From: Candidatus Fermentithermobacillaceae bacterium
GTDB lineage: Bacteria; Bacillota; Sulfobacillia; Fermentithermobacillales; Fermentithermobacillaceae
DNA: 64,000 bases
Direction: 5' to 3'
NCBI GenBank assembly: GCA_018052475.1
Contig: JAGPNG010000002.1
Coordinates: 1 to 64,000, forward strand
The stretch's first letter is position 1. Every line of letters begins with the position of its first letter. Shown one piece after another: positions 7,482 to 15,715 of this stretch. The position numbers and the translations under genes were made by a program. The notes under the pieces are model-generated. The model was given only the letters and a program-made list of their open reading frames with translations, was not told the DNA's origin and did not search any database.

Positions 7482-8414
7482 ATGATCATTGAGATACAGA
7501 GCCTGGTCAAGCGGTACGGGAATTTGGTTGCGTTGGATCACTTCAACTTGGAGGTAAGCGAAGGCGAGATCGTGGGTTTGCTGGGCCCTAACGGCTCCGG
7601 CAAGACCACTCTCATAAACTGCGTTTTATCGTTGCTCAAGTACGATAAGGGGACTATTAGAGTATTCGGGAAAGAAATGAGGCCGGATGCGTATGACATA
7701 AAACAGAGAATTGGCATTGTTATGCAAAACGTAGCTGTTTTCAGAGAATTGCGGGTAGACGAAAACGTAGACTATTTTTGCGGGTTGTATGTCAAAGATG
7801 CTGCTGCTCGTCGCCAGTTAGTGGACGAAGCGATTGACTTTGTCGAATTGGACGCTTTTCGGAAGTTCTACCCGAGGAAACTTTCGGGCGGATTGTTGCG
7901 CAGGCTGAATATAGCATGTGGCATTGTCCACAAGCCGGAACTTCTGATACTAGATGAGCCTACGGTAGGCGTAGATCCTCAGAGCAGAAACAGCATTCTT
8001 GAAGGCATACGAGAACTCAATCGCCAAGGGACCACCGTACTTTATACCTCCCACTACATGGAAGAAGTCGAGCAACTGTGCAATCGAGTGGTGATCATGG
8101 ATCAAGGGAAGCCGCTGGCTACAGGCACAATTGAGGAACTTAAGGCTATGGTGAACAGCGGAGAAACTGTAGTGGTGGAGATTTACAAATTGGAGTCTGA
8201 AGACCTTGATAGAATTCAACAGCTCCCCAATGTATCGAGAGCATACTATGAAGATGACCACCTTACAGTGCATTTCGACGGTGGACTTCATAACCTTCTT
8301 AACCTCCTCGACTATTTGAAATCGCGAGAGATATCTTTCAACAGGGTGTTTTCACAGCAACCTACCCTAAATGATGTGTTCCTCGAGATTACCGGCAAGC
8401 AGCTTAGAGAATGA
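7482..8414 (+). CDS. ABC exporter ATP-binding protein (ABC-2 type)
   Basis: The 310-residue ATPase of an exporter. Walker A is GPNGSGKT at residues 35-42, the Q-loop lies in IVMQNVAVFREL, Walker B is LLILDEPTVGVDP, and a switch His is in LYTSHYMEE. The signature reads LSGGLLRRL, with Leu where most have Gln or Met. The C-terminal ~90 residues are the usual extension of drug/antibiotic exporters (DrrA-like). I start at ATG 7482, five bases after GGAGGAG; an in-frame GTG at 7476 overlaps that site. First gene of a three-gene exporter operon with two membrane partners directly downstream. Confidence 0.93.
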   Translation: MIIEIQSLVKRYGNLVALDHFNLEVSEGEIVGLLGPNGSGKTTLINCVLSLLKYDKGTIRVFGKEMRPDAYDIKQRIGIVMQNVAVFRELRVDENVDYFCGLYVKDAAARRQLVDEAIDFVELDAFRKFYPRKLSGGLLRRLNIACGIVHKPELLILDEPTVGVDPQSRNSILEGIRELNRQGTTVLYTSHYMEEVEQLCNRVVIMDQGKPLATGTIEELKAMVNSGETVVVEIYKLESEDLDRIQQLPNVSRAYYEDDHLTVHFDGGLHNLLNLLDYLKSREISFNRVFSQQPTLNDVFLEITGKQLRE

Positions 8415-8427
8415 GGAGGATGAGGAA

Positions 8428-9582
8428 ATGTTTGGGCACGTGTTTAGCTACAGGCTGAAATGTCTTGTTCGGGATAGGGATTTGGTTTTCTGGACCCTTA
8501 TTTTCTCGATTCTACTGGGCACCATGTTTCACGTTGCCTTTGGTCATCTGACTACCGAATCAGAGAAGTTTCAGCCCATAGAAGTAGCCGTGGTAGATAA
8601 CGAAGATTACAGAAATGATCCATTCCTGCAGGCTATCTTGGAGGAATTGTCTTCGGCAGGACAAAATCGCATGCTTGACCTGGTCTATGCCGATGAAAAA
8701 GGTGCTGAGGAGTTACTCAATGAAGGAGCGGTTTCGGGCATCATAACCGCAGGCGAACCTGTAAGACTCACAGTAAAGGAACCGGGCATATATCAGAGCA
8801 TACTTAAAATGATCCTAGATGAGCACCTACAGACAACTAAGACTGTTGCTAACATAATATCGAGGAATCCCCAGGTTGTTTCTGACCTCATAGAAGGAAT
8901 GCAAAGCGAAAATGGTTACCGAAGGGACTACACAGAGCAGATATCTTTTTCGGGTGTTGTTCCAAATATGAACCTCGTCTATTTCTACGCACTCTTGGCT
9001 ATGGCCTGTATGTATAGCGGTTTCTGGGGTCTGCGCAATGCTATCGATATTCAAGCAGATCTCTCCGATCTGGGCGCGCGGCGGAGCGTTGCACCTACTC
9101 ACAAGATGGTGGTAGTCCTAGCAGATTCGGCGGCGGCTTTAGTGATAAGTTTTTCTGAGATATTGATTCTTTTAGCCTATCTCTCCCTTGCATTGGGAGT
9201 TAAGTTTGGCAGTCAAATTGGTTATGTGATGCTGACCTGTCTGGCGGGGTGCATAGCCGGCGTCTCATATGGAAGCTTCATAGGCACGTTAGTACGTGGA
9301 CATGAGGGTGTAAAGACAGGGATCTTGATTGGGTCGACCATGGCAATGAGTTTTTTGGCGGGTTTGATGTGGGTTGATATGAAGTACATCGTTTCGGTGA
9401 AGGTACCCTTTCTTTCCTACATGAACCCCGCTGCTCTTATAGCTGATGCCTTCTACAGTCTCTACGTATTCGATACCCATCGTCGGTTCTTCATTAATAT
9501 AGGGATGCTATGCCTCATCTCAGCGGTTTTCTGTGTAGCTAGCTTTGCAATACTGAGGAGGGACGAGTATGCAAGTATTTAG
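8428..9582 (+). CDS. ABC-2 type exporter permease, first subunit
   Basis: A 384-residue membrane protein. One helix near the N-terminus (LVFWTLIFSILLGTMFHVAF) is followed by a ~170-residue extracytoplasmic region, then five helices from about residue 190 to the end, the layout of ABC-2 permeases. FLSYMNPAALIADAFYSLYVF matches the conserved N-P-A/I-x-x-I-x-D-A-F segment before the last helix. The ATG at 8428 follows AGGAGGATGAGG, 13 bases after the ATPase stop. It overlaps the second permease by 14 bases, so the two probably form a heterodimer in the membrane. Substrate unknown. Confidence 0.9.
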   Translation: MFGHVFSYRLKCLVRDRDLVFWTLIFSILLGTMFHVAFGHLTTESEKFQPIEVAVVDNEDYRNDPFLQAILEELSSAGQNRMLDLVYADEKGAEELLNEGAVSGIITAGEPVRLTVKEPGIYQSILKMILDEHLQTTKTVANIISRNPQVVSDLIEGMQSENGYRRDYTEQISFSGVVPNMNLVYFYALLAMACMYSGFWGLRNAIDIQADLSDLGARRSVAPTHKMVVVLADSAAALVISFSEILILLAYLSLALGVKFGSQIGYVMLTCLAGCIAGVSYGSFIGTLVRGHEGVKTGILIGSTMAMSFLAGLMWVDMKYIVSVKVPFLSYMNPAALIADAFYSLYVFDTHRRFFINIGMLCLISAVFCVASFAILRRDEYASI

Positions 9583-10744
9583 GGCATATTTCAAGGTCAT
9601 GCGCGGTGCCGTGGGGAGTTTGGCGATTAACTCCGTTGTGTTTATAGGGCTTGCGGTGCTGTTTTCATTTATTGCGCCTCAAGCCAGACCAATGGGCTTT
9701 GAGCAGACCCGGGTTCCTGTGGCAATTATAAATAGAGATACAGATGGAGAGATATCCCGTGGGCTTACACAGTATCTGGAAAAGGTGTGCAAGGTTGTAG
9801 ATTGTCCCGACGAACCTGAGAGACTTCAGGATGCGCTGTTTCATCGACAAATTGAGTATGTTGCCATTATCCCATCCGGTTTTTCAGATGCATTTATATC
9901 CGGAGAAAAGTGCATTATCCAAAAGATAATCGTTCCGGGATCTACTGAGAGTTACTATGTGGACATCATCATTAACAGATTCCTCGATACTGTGAATCTC
10001 TACAAGACGTATGGAGGAACAGGTGAGAGCGACTCATTGTCGTGGATCATTTCATCGGCAATGGACGATCTCCAAGTTGAGGTACCGGTTACGATGATAG
10101 GTCAAGCGGCGGTTAGTGTGGAATATCAAACAGGTTATCACTACTACTTCAATTACTGCGCATACGCCCTGCTTGCTCTCATAACAATAGGTGTGAGCAC
10201 GATCATGATTAGTTTCAATGAACCTGACCTTTACATGCGCAATTTGTGTTCTCCGCTTCCAAGAAGGCGCATGAATCTGGAGTTGGCTGCAGGTCATACT
10301 GTATTTGCCGTAGGATGCTGGGGGATCCTCATGATTGGCGGTCTAATCATGCACGGTAAGAGCGTGTTTAAGGCCGGTGTCTTAGGATCGTACTCCCTGA
10401 ACACCCTTTCTTTTACTCTCGTATGTGCCTCTATCGGTCTTCTCATAGGCACCTTCGTGAGAAGCCAAAACGCTCAACAAGGAGTAGTAAACGTAGTTAC
10501 TTTGGGACTATGCTTCTTAGGCGGAGTATATGTTCCCCAGTCCATAATGAGCAAACCGGTTCTTGCCGTGAGCAAGTTTCTGCCATCTTACTGGTTCGTA
10601 AAAGCTAACGATGCCATCTCACTTCTGTCGGACCCGAGTCCTCAAAACCTAGGGGCAATACACACCAGTATGCTCATCCAAGTAGCATTTGCCGTGGCCA
10701 TTTTCTCCATAACCCTATTTTTTAGCAAAGAACGTGAAGCGTAG
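9569..10744 (+). CDS. ABC-2 type exporter permease, second subunit
   Basis: A 391-residue paralogue of the preceding permease with the same layout. It has an N-terminal helix (VGSLAINSVVFIGLAVLFSFI), a large external domain beginning VPVAIINRDTDGEISRGL (typical of the YhgE/ABC-2 family), and a helix bundle from about residue 195. SKFLPSYWFVKANDAI resembles the conserved segment before the last helix. GAGGAGGGACGAG upstream lies inside the first permease gene, whose end it overlaps by 14 bases. It is the last gene of the exporter operon; a long inverted repeat follows at once. Confidence 0.9.
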   Translation: MQVFRAYFKVMRGAVGSLAINSVVFIGLAVLFSFIAPQARPMGFEQTRVPVAIINRDTDGEISRGLTQYLEKVCKVVDCPDEPERLQDALFHRQIEYVAIIPSGFSDAFISGEKCIIQKIIVPGSTESYYVDIIINRFLDTVNLYKTYGGTGESDSLSWIISSAMDDLQVEVPVTMIGQAAVSVEYQTGYHYYFNYCAYALLALITIGVSTIMISFNEPDLYMRNLCSPLPRRRMNLELAAGHTVFAVGCWGILMIGGLIMHGKSVFKAGVLGSYSLNTLSFTLVCASIGLLIGTFVRSQNAQQGVVNVVTLGLCFLGGVYVPQSIMSKPVLAVSKFLPSYWFVKANDAISLLSDPSPQNLGAIHTSMLIQVAFAVAIFSITLFFSKEREA

Positions 10745-10817
10745 GGTGAAGCATAGGGGACGGTCCTTTCTGCTTCAGGCTATGAGAAGCGGGAGGGACA
10801 GCCCTTTTGCTGCACCC
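10744..10817. repeat. Imperfect 32-bp inverted repeat after the exporter operon
   Basis: GGGTGAAGCATAGGGGACGG... at 10744 pairs, with a few mismatches, with ...GACAGCCCTTTTGCTGCACCC ending at 10817, leaving a ~9-base centre. The arms include the GGGGAC / GTCCCT type motif. There is no T-run, so it is not a standard terminator. It may be a small non-autonomous mobile repeat or a stem-loop protecting the exporter mRNA. The remainder of the 183-base gap to the next gene holds no ORF. Confidence 0.5.
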
Positions 10818-10933
10818 TCCACAATTCCTTCCCTTTATACTCCATGCGATACATCCTTAAACGGCATGCGTAAGGTATATTAATAGACGCGGCTATCGAG
10901 TACAATTGATAACTGAAGTCAGGAGGAGTGAAA

Positions 10934-12202
10934 TTGCACCCCAAACTAATTGCCGGTATGGTATTCATCGCAGTTTACATAATGTTCATCTCGCACAAAG
11001 GCAAGCCGCCGGTTGTGGTCTGGTGCGGGGCCGCCGTGCTACTTGCTACACGGGTCATGACTCCTTCTGAGGCTCTTGCCAGCATAAACCTAAATGTTCT
11101 TGGCATTTTTATAGGAACCATGATCCTGTCCAGTTTCCTTACTCATTCGAGAGTGCCCGCATACCTGGCAAGTATCTTGGTTAGGCCAGGGCGGTCTGCT
11201 TTAGGTGCCGTAATGGCAGTCTGCATATTAGCCGGAGCAATTTCGGCTTTCGTCGATAACGTTGCAACAGTGCTAATGGTCGTACCAATCGCCATAGAAG
11301 TGTCAAAACGGTTGCAAGTCACTCCTGTGCCATTTGTAGTTGGGATAGCAGTATCTGCTAATTTGCAGGGGGCGGCCACAATGGTTGGTGATTCAACCTC
11401 AATCCTCCTGGCTTCTGCTGCTAAAATGACCTTTTCCGATTTTTTCTGGATCCAAGGCCGCCCAGGAATCTTCTTTACCGTTCAATTGGGTGCTGTAACG
11501 GCTTTCTTAGTCCTTTATCTTGTTTTTCGAGAGACCTATAGAGGCAATTGTGCGCCGGTAGAGGAAGTCCACGTAACTTCGTGGGTGCCTACTGCTATCA
11601 TGTTTGTGATGCTAGTTACAATGGCTCTTTCAAGCTTCGTCCCCAATCGTCCGGATTGGGCATTAGGGGCAATCGCAATGGCATATGCTCTTTTTATACT
11701 TTTGTGGAATGCTGTGAGAAGATATAAGGACGTTGACTTAATCCACAATTTGGATTGGTCAACGGTCCTCCTTCTGTGCGGTCTTTTCATAGTAGTAGGC
11801 AGTCTAACTTCAACGGGTCTCGTCATGGATGTAGCTAACATCATATCTACCTTGGCTAAAGGAAACGCGTTTCGAGCTTATGCTACGATAGTTTTGCTTT
11901 CTGTGTTCGTTTCGGCTTTCGTAGACAATATTCCATTCACCATGGCAATGTTGCCTACGGCACAACTAGTAGCCCAAAGCCTTGGGACGTCTCAATATGT
12001 GATGCTGTTCGGGCTCTTAATCGGCACGACTTTGGGAGGAAACATCACTCCGATAGGAGCATCGGCTAACATTGCGGCAGTGTCAATGCTCCGAAGACAC
12101 GGATACGATGTCTCTTTTGGTCAGTTTATGCGCATAGGCTTGCCTTTCACATTGGCTGCTGTAATTACAGGCTCGCTCGTTAACTGGGTAATCTGGATGT
12201 GA
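10934..12202 (+). CDS. ArsB/SLC13-type anion permease (ion transporter superfamily)
   Basis: A 422-residue inner-membrane protein with about ten to twelve helices. Two related halves each hold a re-entrant motif. The first is near residues 110-155: FVDNVATVLMVVPIA, then GAATMVGDSTSIL. The second is near 325-380: FVDNIPFTMAMLP, then GGNITPIGASANIAA. These FVDN and GxxTxxG-T/S pairs are hallmarks of the ArsB/P-permease/CitM group. The substrate may be arsenite, a dicarboxylate, or sodium/proton exchange; sequence alone does not decide. I choose TTG 10934, seven bases after AGGAGG, over GTG 10928, which overlaps that site. It stands alone. Confidence 0.88.
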   Translation: MHPKLIAGMVFIAVYIMFISHKGKPPVVVWCGAAVLLATRVMTPSEALASINLNVLGIFIGTMILSSFLTHSRVPAYLASILVRPGRSALGAVMAVCILAGAISAFVDNVATVLMVVPIAIEVSKRLQVTPVPFVVGIAVSANLQGAATMVGDSTSILLASAAKMTFSDFFWIQGRPGIFFTVQLGAVTAFLVLYLVFRETYRGNCAPVEEVHVTSWVPTAIMFVMLVTMALSSFVPNRPDWALGAIAMAYALFILLWNAVRRYKDVDLIHNLDWSTVLLLCGLFIVVGSLTSTGLVMDVANIISTLAKGNAFRAYATIVLLSVFVSAFVDNIPFTMAMLPTAQLVAQSLGTSQYVMLFGLLIGTTLGGNITPIGASANIAAVSMLRRHGYDVSFGQFMRIGLPFTLAAVITGSLVNWVIWM

Positions 12203-12405
12203 GTCTGCGCATAAAAGTTCTCAGGTTCTACTCAGCAGAATCTCCGCTTGAATAAGGTTCCATCAAAAACAATTCCCATGCGTCCATCCTTCAAGAATCA
12301 CGCGCGGCAGGGCCTCTTTGTTTTTGTACCCGATCGTTATATGATAGATTATGCATCGGTGTCACTAGGTGCGGCTTTAGGCAAGTACCTAGGGCAGAGG
12401 TGAAC
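12203..12405. other. Intergenic stretch, nothing recognised
   Basis: These 203 bases between the permease and the frameshifted small gene show no ORF, tRNA or clear promoter. An AGAGG sequence at its right end (about 12396-12400) is the ribosome binding site of the next small gene. Confidence 0.35.
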
Positions 12406-12671
12406 ATGTGCATAGGAAATCACCTAAAACGGATCTGCCTTTGGCGGGAAGGGGGTGGAAAGAAGCACATACAGGAGAAACTGGCTGACGTGTTGGCACA
12501 TAGGTTTTTGAGCACATTATTGGAATAGTATCTCGAGGTGAACATTCTACGACAAAAGGAGATGTCCAGGCTTGGCTCAAAGAAGTCGATCTGCGTTGGG
12601 AAACCGACAAAGGATTTCGTCTGTCTGTGCAGTGTGCTTTCTGTACGGAAAGTCTAGAGTCATCGGCTTAG
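12406..12671 (+). pseudogene. Small unknown gene with a probable one-base frameshift
   Basis: An ATG at 12406 with AGAGG upstream opens a 40-codon frame that ends IQEKLADVLAHRF and then runs into a stop at 12528. One base further on, the neighbouring frame reads FEHIIGIVSRGEH, VQAWLKEVDLRWETDKGFRL and SVQCAFCTES before a stop at 12669. Adding one T to the TTTTT run at 12503-12508 would join them as HRFFEHIIGI, giving about 88 residues with protein-like composition. Either a real frameshift or an assembly/read indel explains it. I do not recognise the family. It lies 94 bases before the four-gene membrane cluster, on the same strand. Confidence 0.45.
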
Positions 12672-12764
12672 GACTTCTGCCCAAAACCTTCAGTTACGAT
12701 TCATCATGCACTCATTCAAAGGGATTATCACTTTGTTTACACATGAAGGATAGGAGGGAGATCC

Positions 12765-13544
12765 ATGATCTTTGAAGGAAGAGCTTCTATTGGTGTGGCG
12801 ATGCTGGTTTTTGGCATCGTATTTTTGTGGAAGGTCTATGCCGCCAGACATGGGAAACTGCCTGAAATCAGGCGATTACCTGCACTAGAGGCTATCGATG
12901 AAGCGGTCGGAAGGGCGACCGAATTGGGTAAGCCAATCCATCAGACTCTAGGAAGCGGGAGTATTACATCCTCTGCAGCAAGCCCGATGATACTTGCGGG
13001 TATCTCAGTGTCGAGGTATGTGGCCAGAAAGGCGGCAGAGATGGATACCGATCTCATCGTGACGGTTGCAGCCGCTGAAACCTATTCTGTAGCAGAAGAA
13101 GTGGTTCGCACAGCGTATGTTGAGGCCGGGAAGTCAGATGCCTATGACCCGTCTGTGGTCAGATTTCTTTCACCCGCTCAGTTTGCATACACAACAGCCG
13201 CAATCGGTATTATGACTCGGGAGCAGGTAGCTGCAAATATAATGATAGGCTACTTTGCCGCAGAATCTCTGATCTTGGCTGAAACAGGCAATAGTCTTGG
13301 CGCTATTCAGATAGCAGGCACTGCCGTTATGCCCCAGATCCCCTTCTTCGTCGTGGCATGCGACTACTGCTTAATTGGGGAAGAAGTGTACGCAGTATCT
13401 GCCTATCTCGATCGAGAACCTGAGACTTTGGGCACTATCGCCGGGCAGGACGTAGCAAAGGCCATGGCGGCAGTGCTTATAATAGTGGGTTCTATCGCGG
13501 TGACACTAGGTTCTACTTTTTTTGTAGACCTTTTGGCCAAATAG
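12765..13544 (+). CDS. DUF6754-like membrane protein, first gene of a four-gene cluster
   Basis: A 259-residue protein that I match by overall look to the DUF6754 family of unknown function. A transmembrane helix at about 8-28 is followed by a cytoplasmic-looking domain with IDEAVGRATELGKPIHQTLGSGSI and RKAAEMDTDLIVTVAAAETYSVAEEVVRTAY. It ends with hydrophobic segments near 145-210 and a helix at 233-256. TAGGAGGGAG lies just before the ATG. Three more membrane-protein genes follow within 25 bases of one another, so it is probably the first subunit of a membrane complex. No catalytic motif is evident. Confidence 0.75.
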   Translation: MIFEGRASIGVAMLVFGIVFLWKVYAARHGKLPEIRRLPALEAIDEAVGRATELGKPIHQTLGSGSITSSAASPMILAGISVSRYVARKAAEMDTDLIVTVAAAETYSVAEEVVRTAYVEAGKSDAYDPSVVRFLSPAQFAYTTAAIGIMTREQVAANIMIGYFAAESLILAETGNSLGAIQIAGTAVMPQIPFFVVACDYCLIGEEVYAVSAYLDREPETLGTIAGQDVAKAMAAVLIIVGSIAVTLGSTFFVDLLAK

Positions 13545-13566
13545 TCTTATAGCGAGGTGACAAAAA

Positions 13567-14181
13567 GTGAAACGTGTTCTGCCTGTATTCATAGCTGGTC
13601 TTTCTGGGTTTTTGATGGTAGCAGACTTTTTGTTCGAAAACGCATGGCTTCAAGGCTTCTCCAAAGACGTTCAGGATTGGACGGTGGTGGTGTCAGCTTT
13701 TGCTCTAGGGCTTGGGGCGGTATCTCTGATTCGGCTTCATGGTCGCAAGATCTTAAGACGTGAGAAAGGCTGGTTTAATAGCATCGTGCTCATCGTTGGG
13801 ATGCTATTTATGACTGTGCGTGGCATCCTAAACGGCGTAAACGATGGGTACTACCTGTTTCTTTTTGACAATATGCTTACCCCGCTCGGAGCCGCAGTAT
13901 ACGCTTCGTTGGCCTTCTACATCGCTTCTGCCGCTTATAGAGCGTTCAGGGCAAGGAGTGTAGAGGCCACTGTTCTCCTTATCGCGGGTCTTATAGTACT
14001 TCTCGGAAGAGCGCCAATAGGAGACAGCATATCCGCGGCGCTTCCTCAGGTTGCAAGTTGGATCATAAATGTACCCAATGTAGCGGCACAAAGAGGTATT
14101 ATCATCTGTTCGGCCATTGGAGTTATGTCCACCTCACTGCGCGTAATGCTTGGATTAGAGCGCAGATACTTGGGTAATTGA
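13567..14181 (+). CDS. Six-helix membrane protein of the DUF6754 cluster
   Basis: A 204-residue hydrophobic protein with six predicted helices (about residues 3-22, 38-55, 71-90, 99-124, 128-147 and 166-186) and short loops; no soluble domain. The GTG start follows GAGGTGAC. A different-frame ORF beginning at 13557 is a shadow. The next gene starts 14 bases after its stop. Function unknown; size and topology closely resemble the fourth gene of the cluster, suggesting a paired integral-membrane core. Confidence 0.72.
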   Translation: MKRVLPVFIAGLSGFLMVADFLFENAWLQGFSKDVQDWTVVVSAFALGLGAVSLIRLHGRKILRREKGWFNSIVLIVGMLFMTVRGILNGVNDGYYLFLFDNMLTPLGAAVYASLAFYIASAAYRAFRARSVEATVLLIAGLIVLLGRAPIGDSISAALPQVASWIINVPNVAAQRGIIICSAIGVMSTSLRVMLGLERRYLGN

Positions 14182-14195
14182 GGAGGGAGAGCAAA

Positions 14196-15008
14196 ATGGA
14201 ACGGTTACTGAATATAGACCGAAGGGTCATCTATGTGTTATTGGCTGCAATCGTTGTCGTCCCGCTTTTGAAACCAATGGGTCTTCCGTTCGGACTTACG
14301 GCTGAGACTCAAAAGGCGTTTAACGCTGTAGAGTCTTTGAAACCGGGCGACGTTGTGGTCATTGACTTCGGATACGATGCAGGCGGTGCCGCAGAGGTAC
14401 ATCCGCAAGCGGAGGTGTTTTTTACACACTGCATGCAGAAAGATGTCCGCGTTATAGGGTTTTCCCTGAATCAACAGGGGCCGAGATTTGCGGATAAAAT
14501 ATGGGAAACCTGGAAGGCTCAAGGCAAGGAGTATGGCAAAGATTTCGTGAACCTCGGGTTTTTTGCAGGAGGAGAAGCGGCTTTAGCTTCATTTGCCAAA
14601 AACATACCGGGCTTTGTGGCTGTAGACTACTATAACAACAAGACAGAAGGCATGGAAATATTCGATGGCATACAAACCGCAGAAGATGTGGATTTGTTCA
14701 TAAGCATAAGCACTTCATCAATACTCCCGTTTATACAGTACTTCTATGGCCCATATGGCAAGCCCGTAACCGGCGGAGCCATAGGTACCCAGATATCGCG
14801 ATACCAGTCATACTCTGATGCGGGGCAGCTTGAAGGATATCTTGGAAGTCTCAGAGGGGCTGCCGAATATGAGAAACTGCTTGGGGTCGCCGGAACAGCT
14901 ACGGCTTCGATGGATGCTCAGTCGGTGGCGCACATTTTCATAGCTGTATTGATCGTTCTTGGAAATGTCGCGGAATTTGCGCACAAAAAATCTAGGCGGG
15001 CCGCATAG
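14196..15008 (+). CDS. Membrane-anchored protein with Rossmann-like external domain, DUF6754 cluster
   Basis: A 270-residue protein with one helix at each end (about 8-28 and 240-258) and a ~200-residue soluble domain between them. The domain alternates strands and helices (GDVVVIDFGYDAGG, DVRVIGFSLNQQG, DFVNLGFFAGGEAAL, VDLFISIST), like a flavodoxin or ligand-binding fold. Signal-anchor topology suggests it faces outside. I start at ATG 14196, after AGGAGGGAGAG; the in-frame TTG at 14178 overlaps the previous gene and the ribosome binding site. No known motif; it could be the ligand-binding part of the cluster. Confidence 0.72.
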   Translation: MERLLNIDRRVIYVLLAAIVVVPLLKPMGLPFGLTAETQKAFNAVESLKPGDVVVIDFGYDAGGAAEVHPQAEVFFTHCMQKDVRVIGFSLNQQGPRFADKIWETWKAQGKEYGKDFVNLGFFAGGEAALASFAKNIPGFVAVDYYNNKTEGMEIFDGIQTAEDVDLFISISTSSILPFIQYFYGPYGKPVTGGAIGTQISRYQSYSDAGQLEGYLGSLRGAAEYEKLLGVAGTATASMDAQSVAHIFIAVLIVLGNVAEFAHKKSRRAA

Positions 15009-15028
15009 GAAGGGAGGAAGCGAATCCG

Positions 15029-15625
15029 ATGACTACTGAACTTGGAATCTGGATAGGTGCCTTTCTTACTCTTGCATTTTGGAGCATTCTTTTCAAAGAA
15101 AATCCGGTCTTTGATTTTGCAGAGCACCTATACGTAGGATTGGCGGCCGGGCAGGCTATTGTGATGGGGTGGCTCAATGTAAAAAACCTGGCAATAGAGC
15201 CGATGACAACGGACGGCAAGATTTCTGCCATTTTGCCTATAATCCTCGGGCTCTTGCTTTATACTAGGTTTGGCAGCGGTAGCTTGAAATGGCTAAACAG
15301 AATACCTACGGCATTGATGGTTGGGGTAGGTACTGGTTTAGCTTTTACACGATTTGCTCAATCTGACTTGGTTGGACAGGTCCGAGGCACAATGCTCGAC
15401 CTAGGAACTCTGAATAACGCAATAATAGTGCTTGGAGCACTGTGTACCATCTCGTACTTCTTCTTTACCTCGGAAAACAAGGTTTTGACTGAGATGAACA
15501 AAGTCGGCAGAGTGATCATGATGATAGCTTTCGGTTCTGCCTTTGGCAACACGGTCATGGGGAGGCTGTCCCTTTTCATAGGCAGGTTACAATACTTGCT
15601 TGGCGATTGGTTAGGCATTTTGTAA
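15029..15625 (+). CDS. Six-helix membrane protein, fourth gene of the DUF6754 cluster
   Basis: A 198-residue integral membrane protein with about six helices (residues 4-21, 34-53, 63-80, 91-108, 126-145 and 158-180). GGGAGG lies upstream and the start is 20 bases after the previous stop. Polar residues within helices (for example in FGSAFGNTVMGRL) hint at a channel or transporter role, but there is no recognised family motif. It is the last gene of the cluster; a bidirectional stem-loop follows, then a convergent CapA-type gene. Confidence 0.72.
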   Translation: MTTELGIWIGAFLTLAFWSILFKENPVFDFAEHLYVGLAAGQAIVMGWLNVKNLAIEPMTTDGKISAILPIILGLLLYTRFGSGSLKWLNRIPTALMVGVGTGLAFTRFAQSDLVGQVRGTMLDLGTLNNAIIVLGALCTISYFFFTSENKVLTEMNKVGRVIMMIAFGSAFGNTVMGRLSLFIGRLQYLLGDWLGIL

Positions 15626-15669
15626 GGATTGCCGAGAGTTGCGCTCTTTTTCGTCTTTAGTGAAACACA

Positions 15670-15697
15670 AACGAGGCTGCCTCAGGGCAGCCCCGTT
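15670..15697. terminator. Bidirectional stem-loop between convergent genes
   Basis: AACGAGGCTGCC and GGCAGCCCCGTT form a 12-bp stem with one A-C mismatch and a four-base loop. It lies between the stops of the four-gene cluster and the minus-strand CapA gene. The T-tract is weak (CATTTCTCCT on the plus side; AAACACAAA gives TTTGTGTTT on the minus side). Confidence 0.65.
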
Positions 15698-15715
15698 CAT
15701 TTCTCCTAGAACAGA

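Noticed and set aside
10744-10817. Ordinary terminator for the exporter operon
   Set aside because: The stem is long and imperfect, and no T-run follows.
12572-12775. 67-codon plus-strand ORF before the membrane cluster
   Set aside because: It runs in a different frame across the better-supported frameshifted gene and has an unlike composition.
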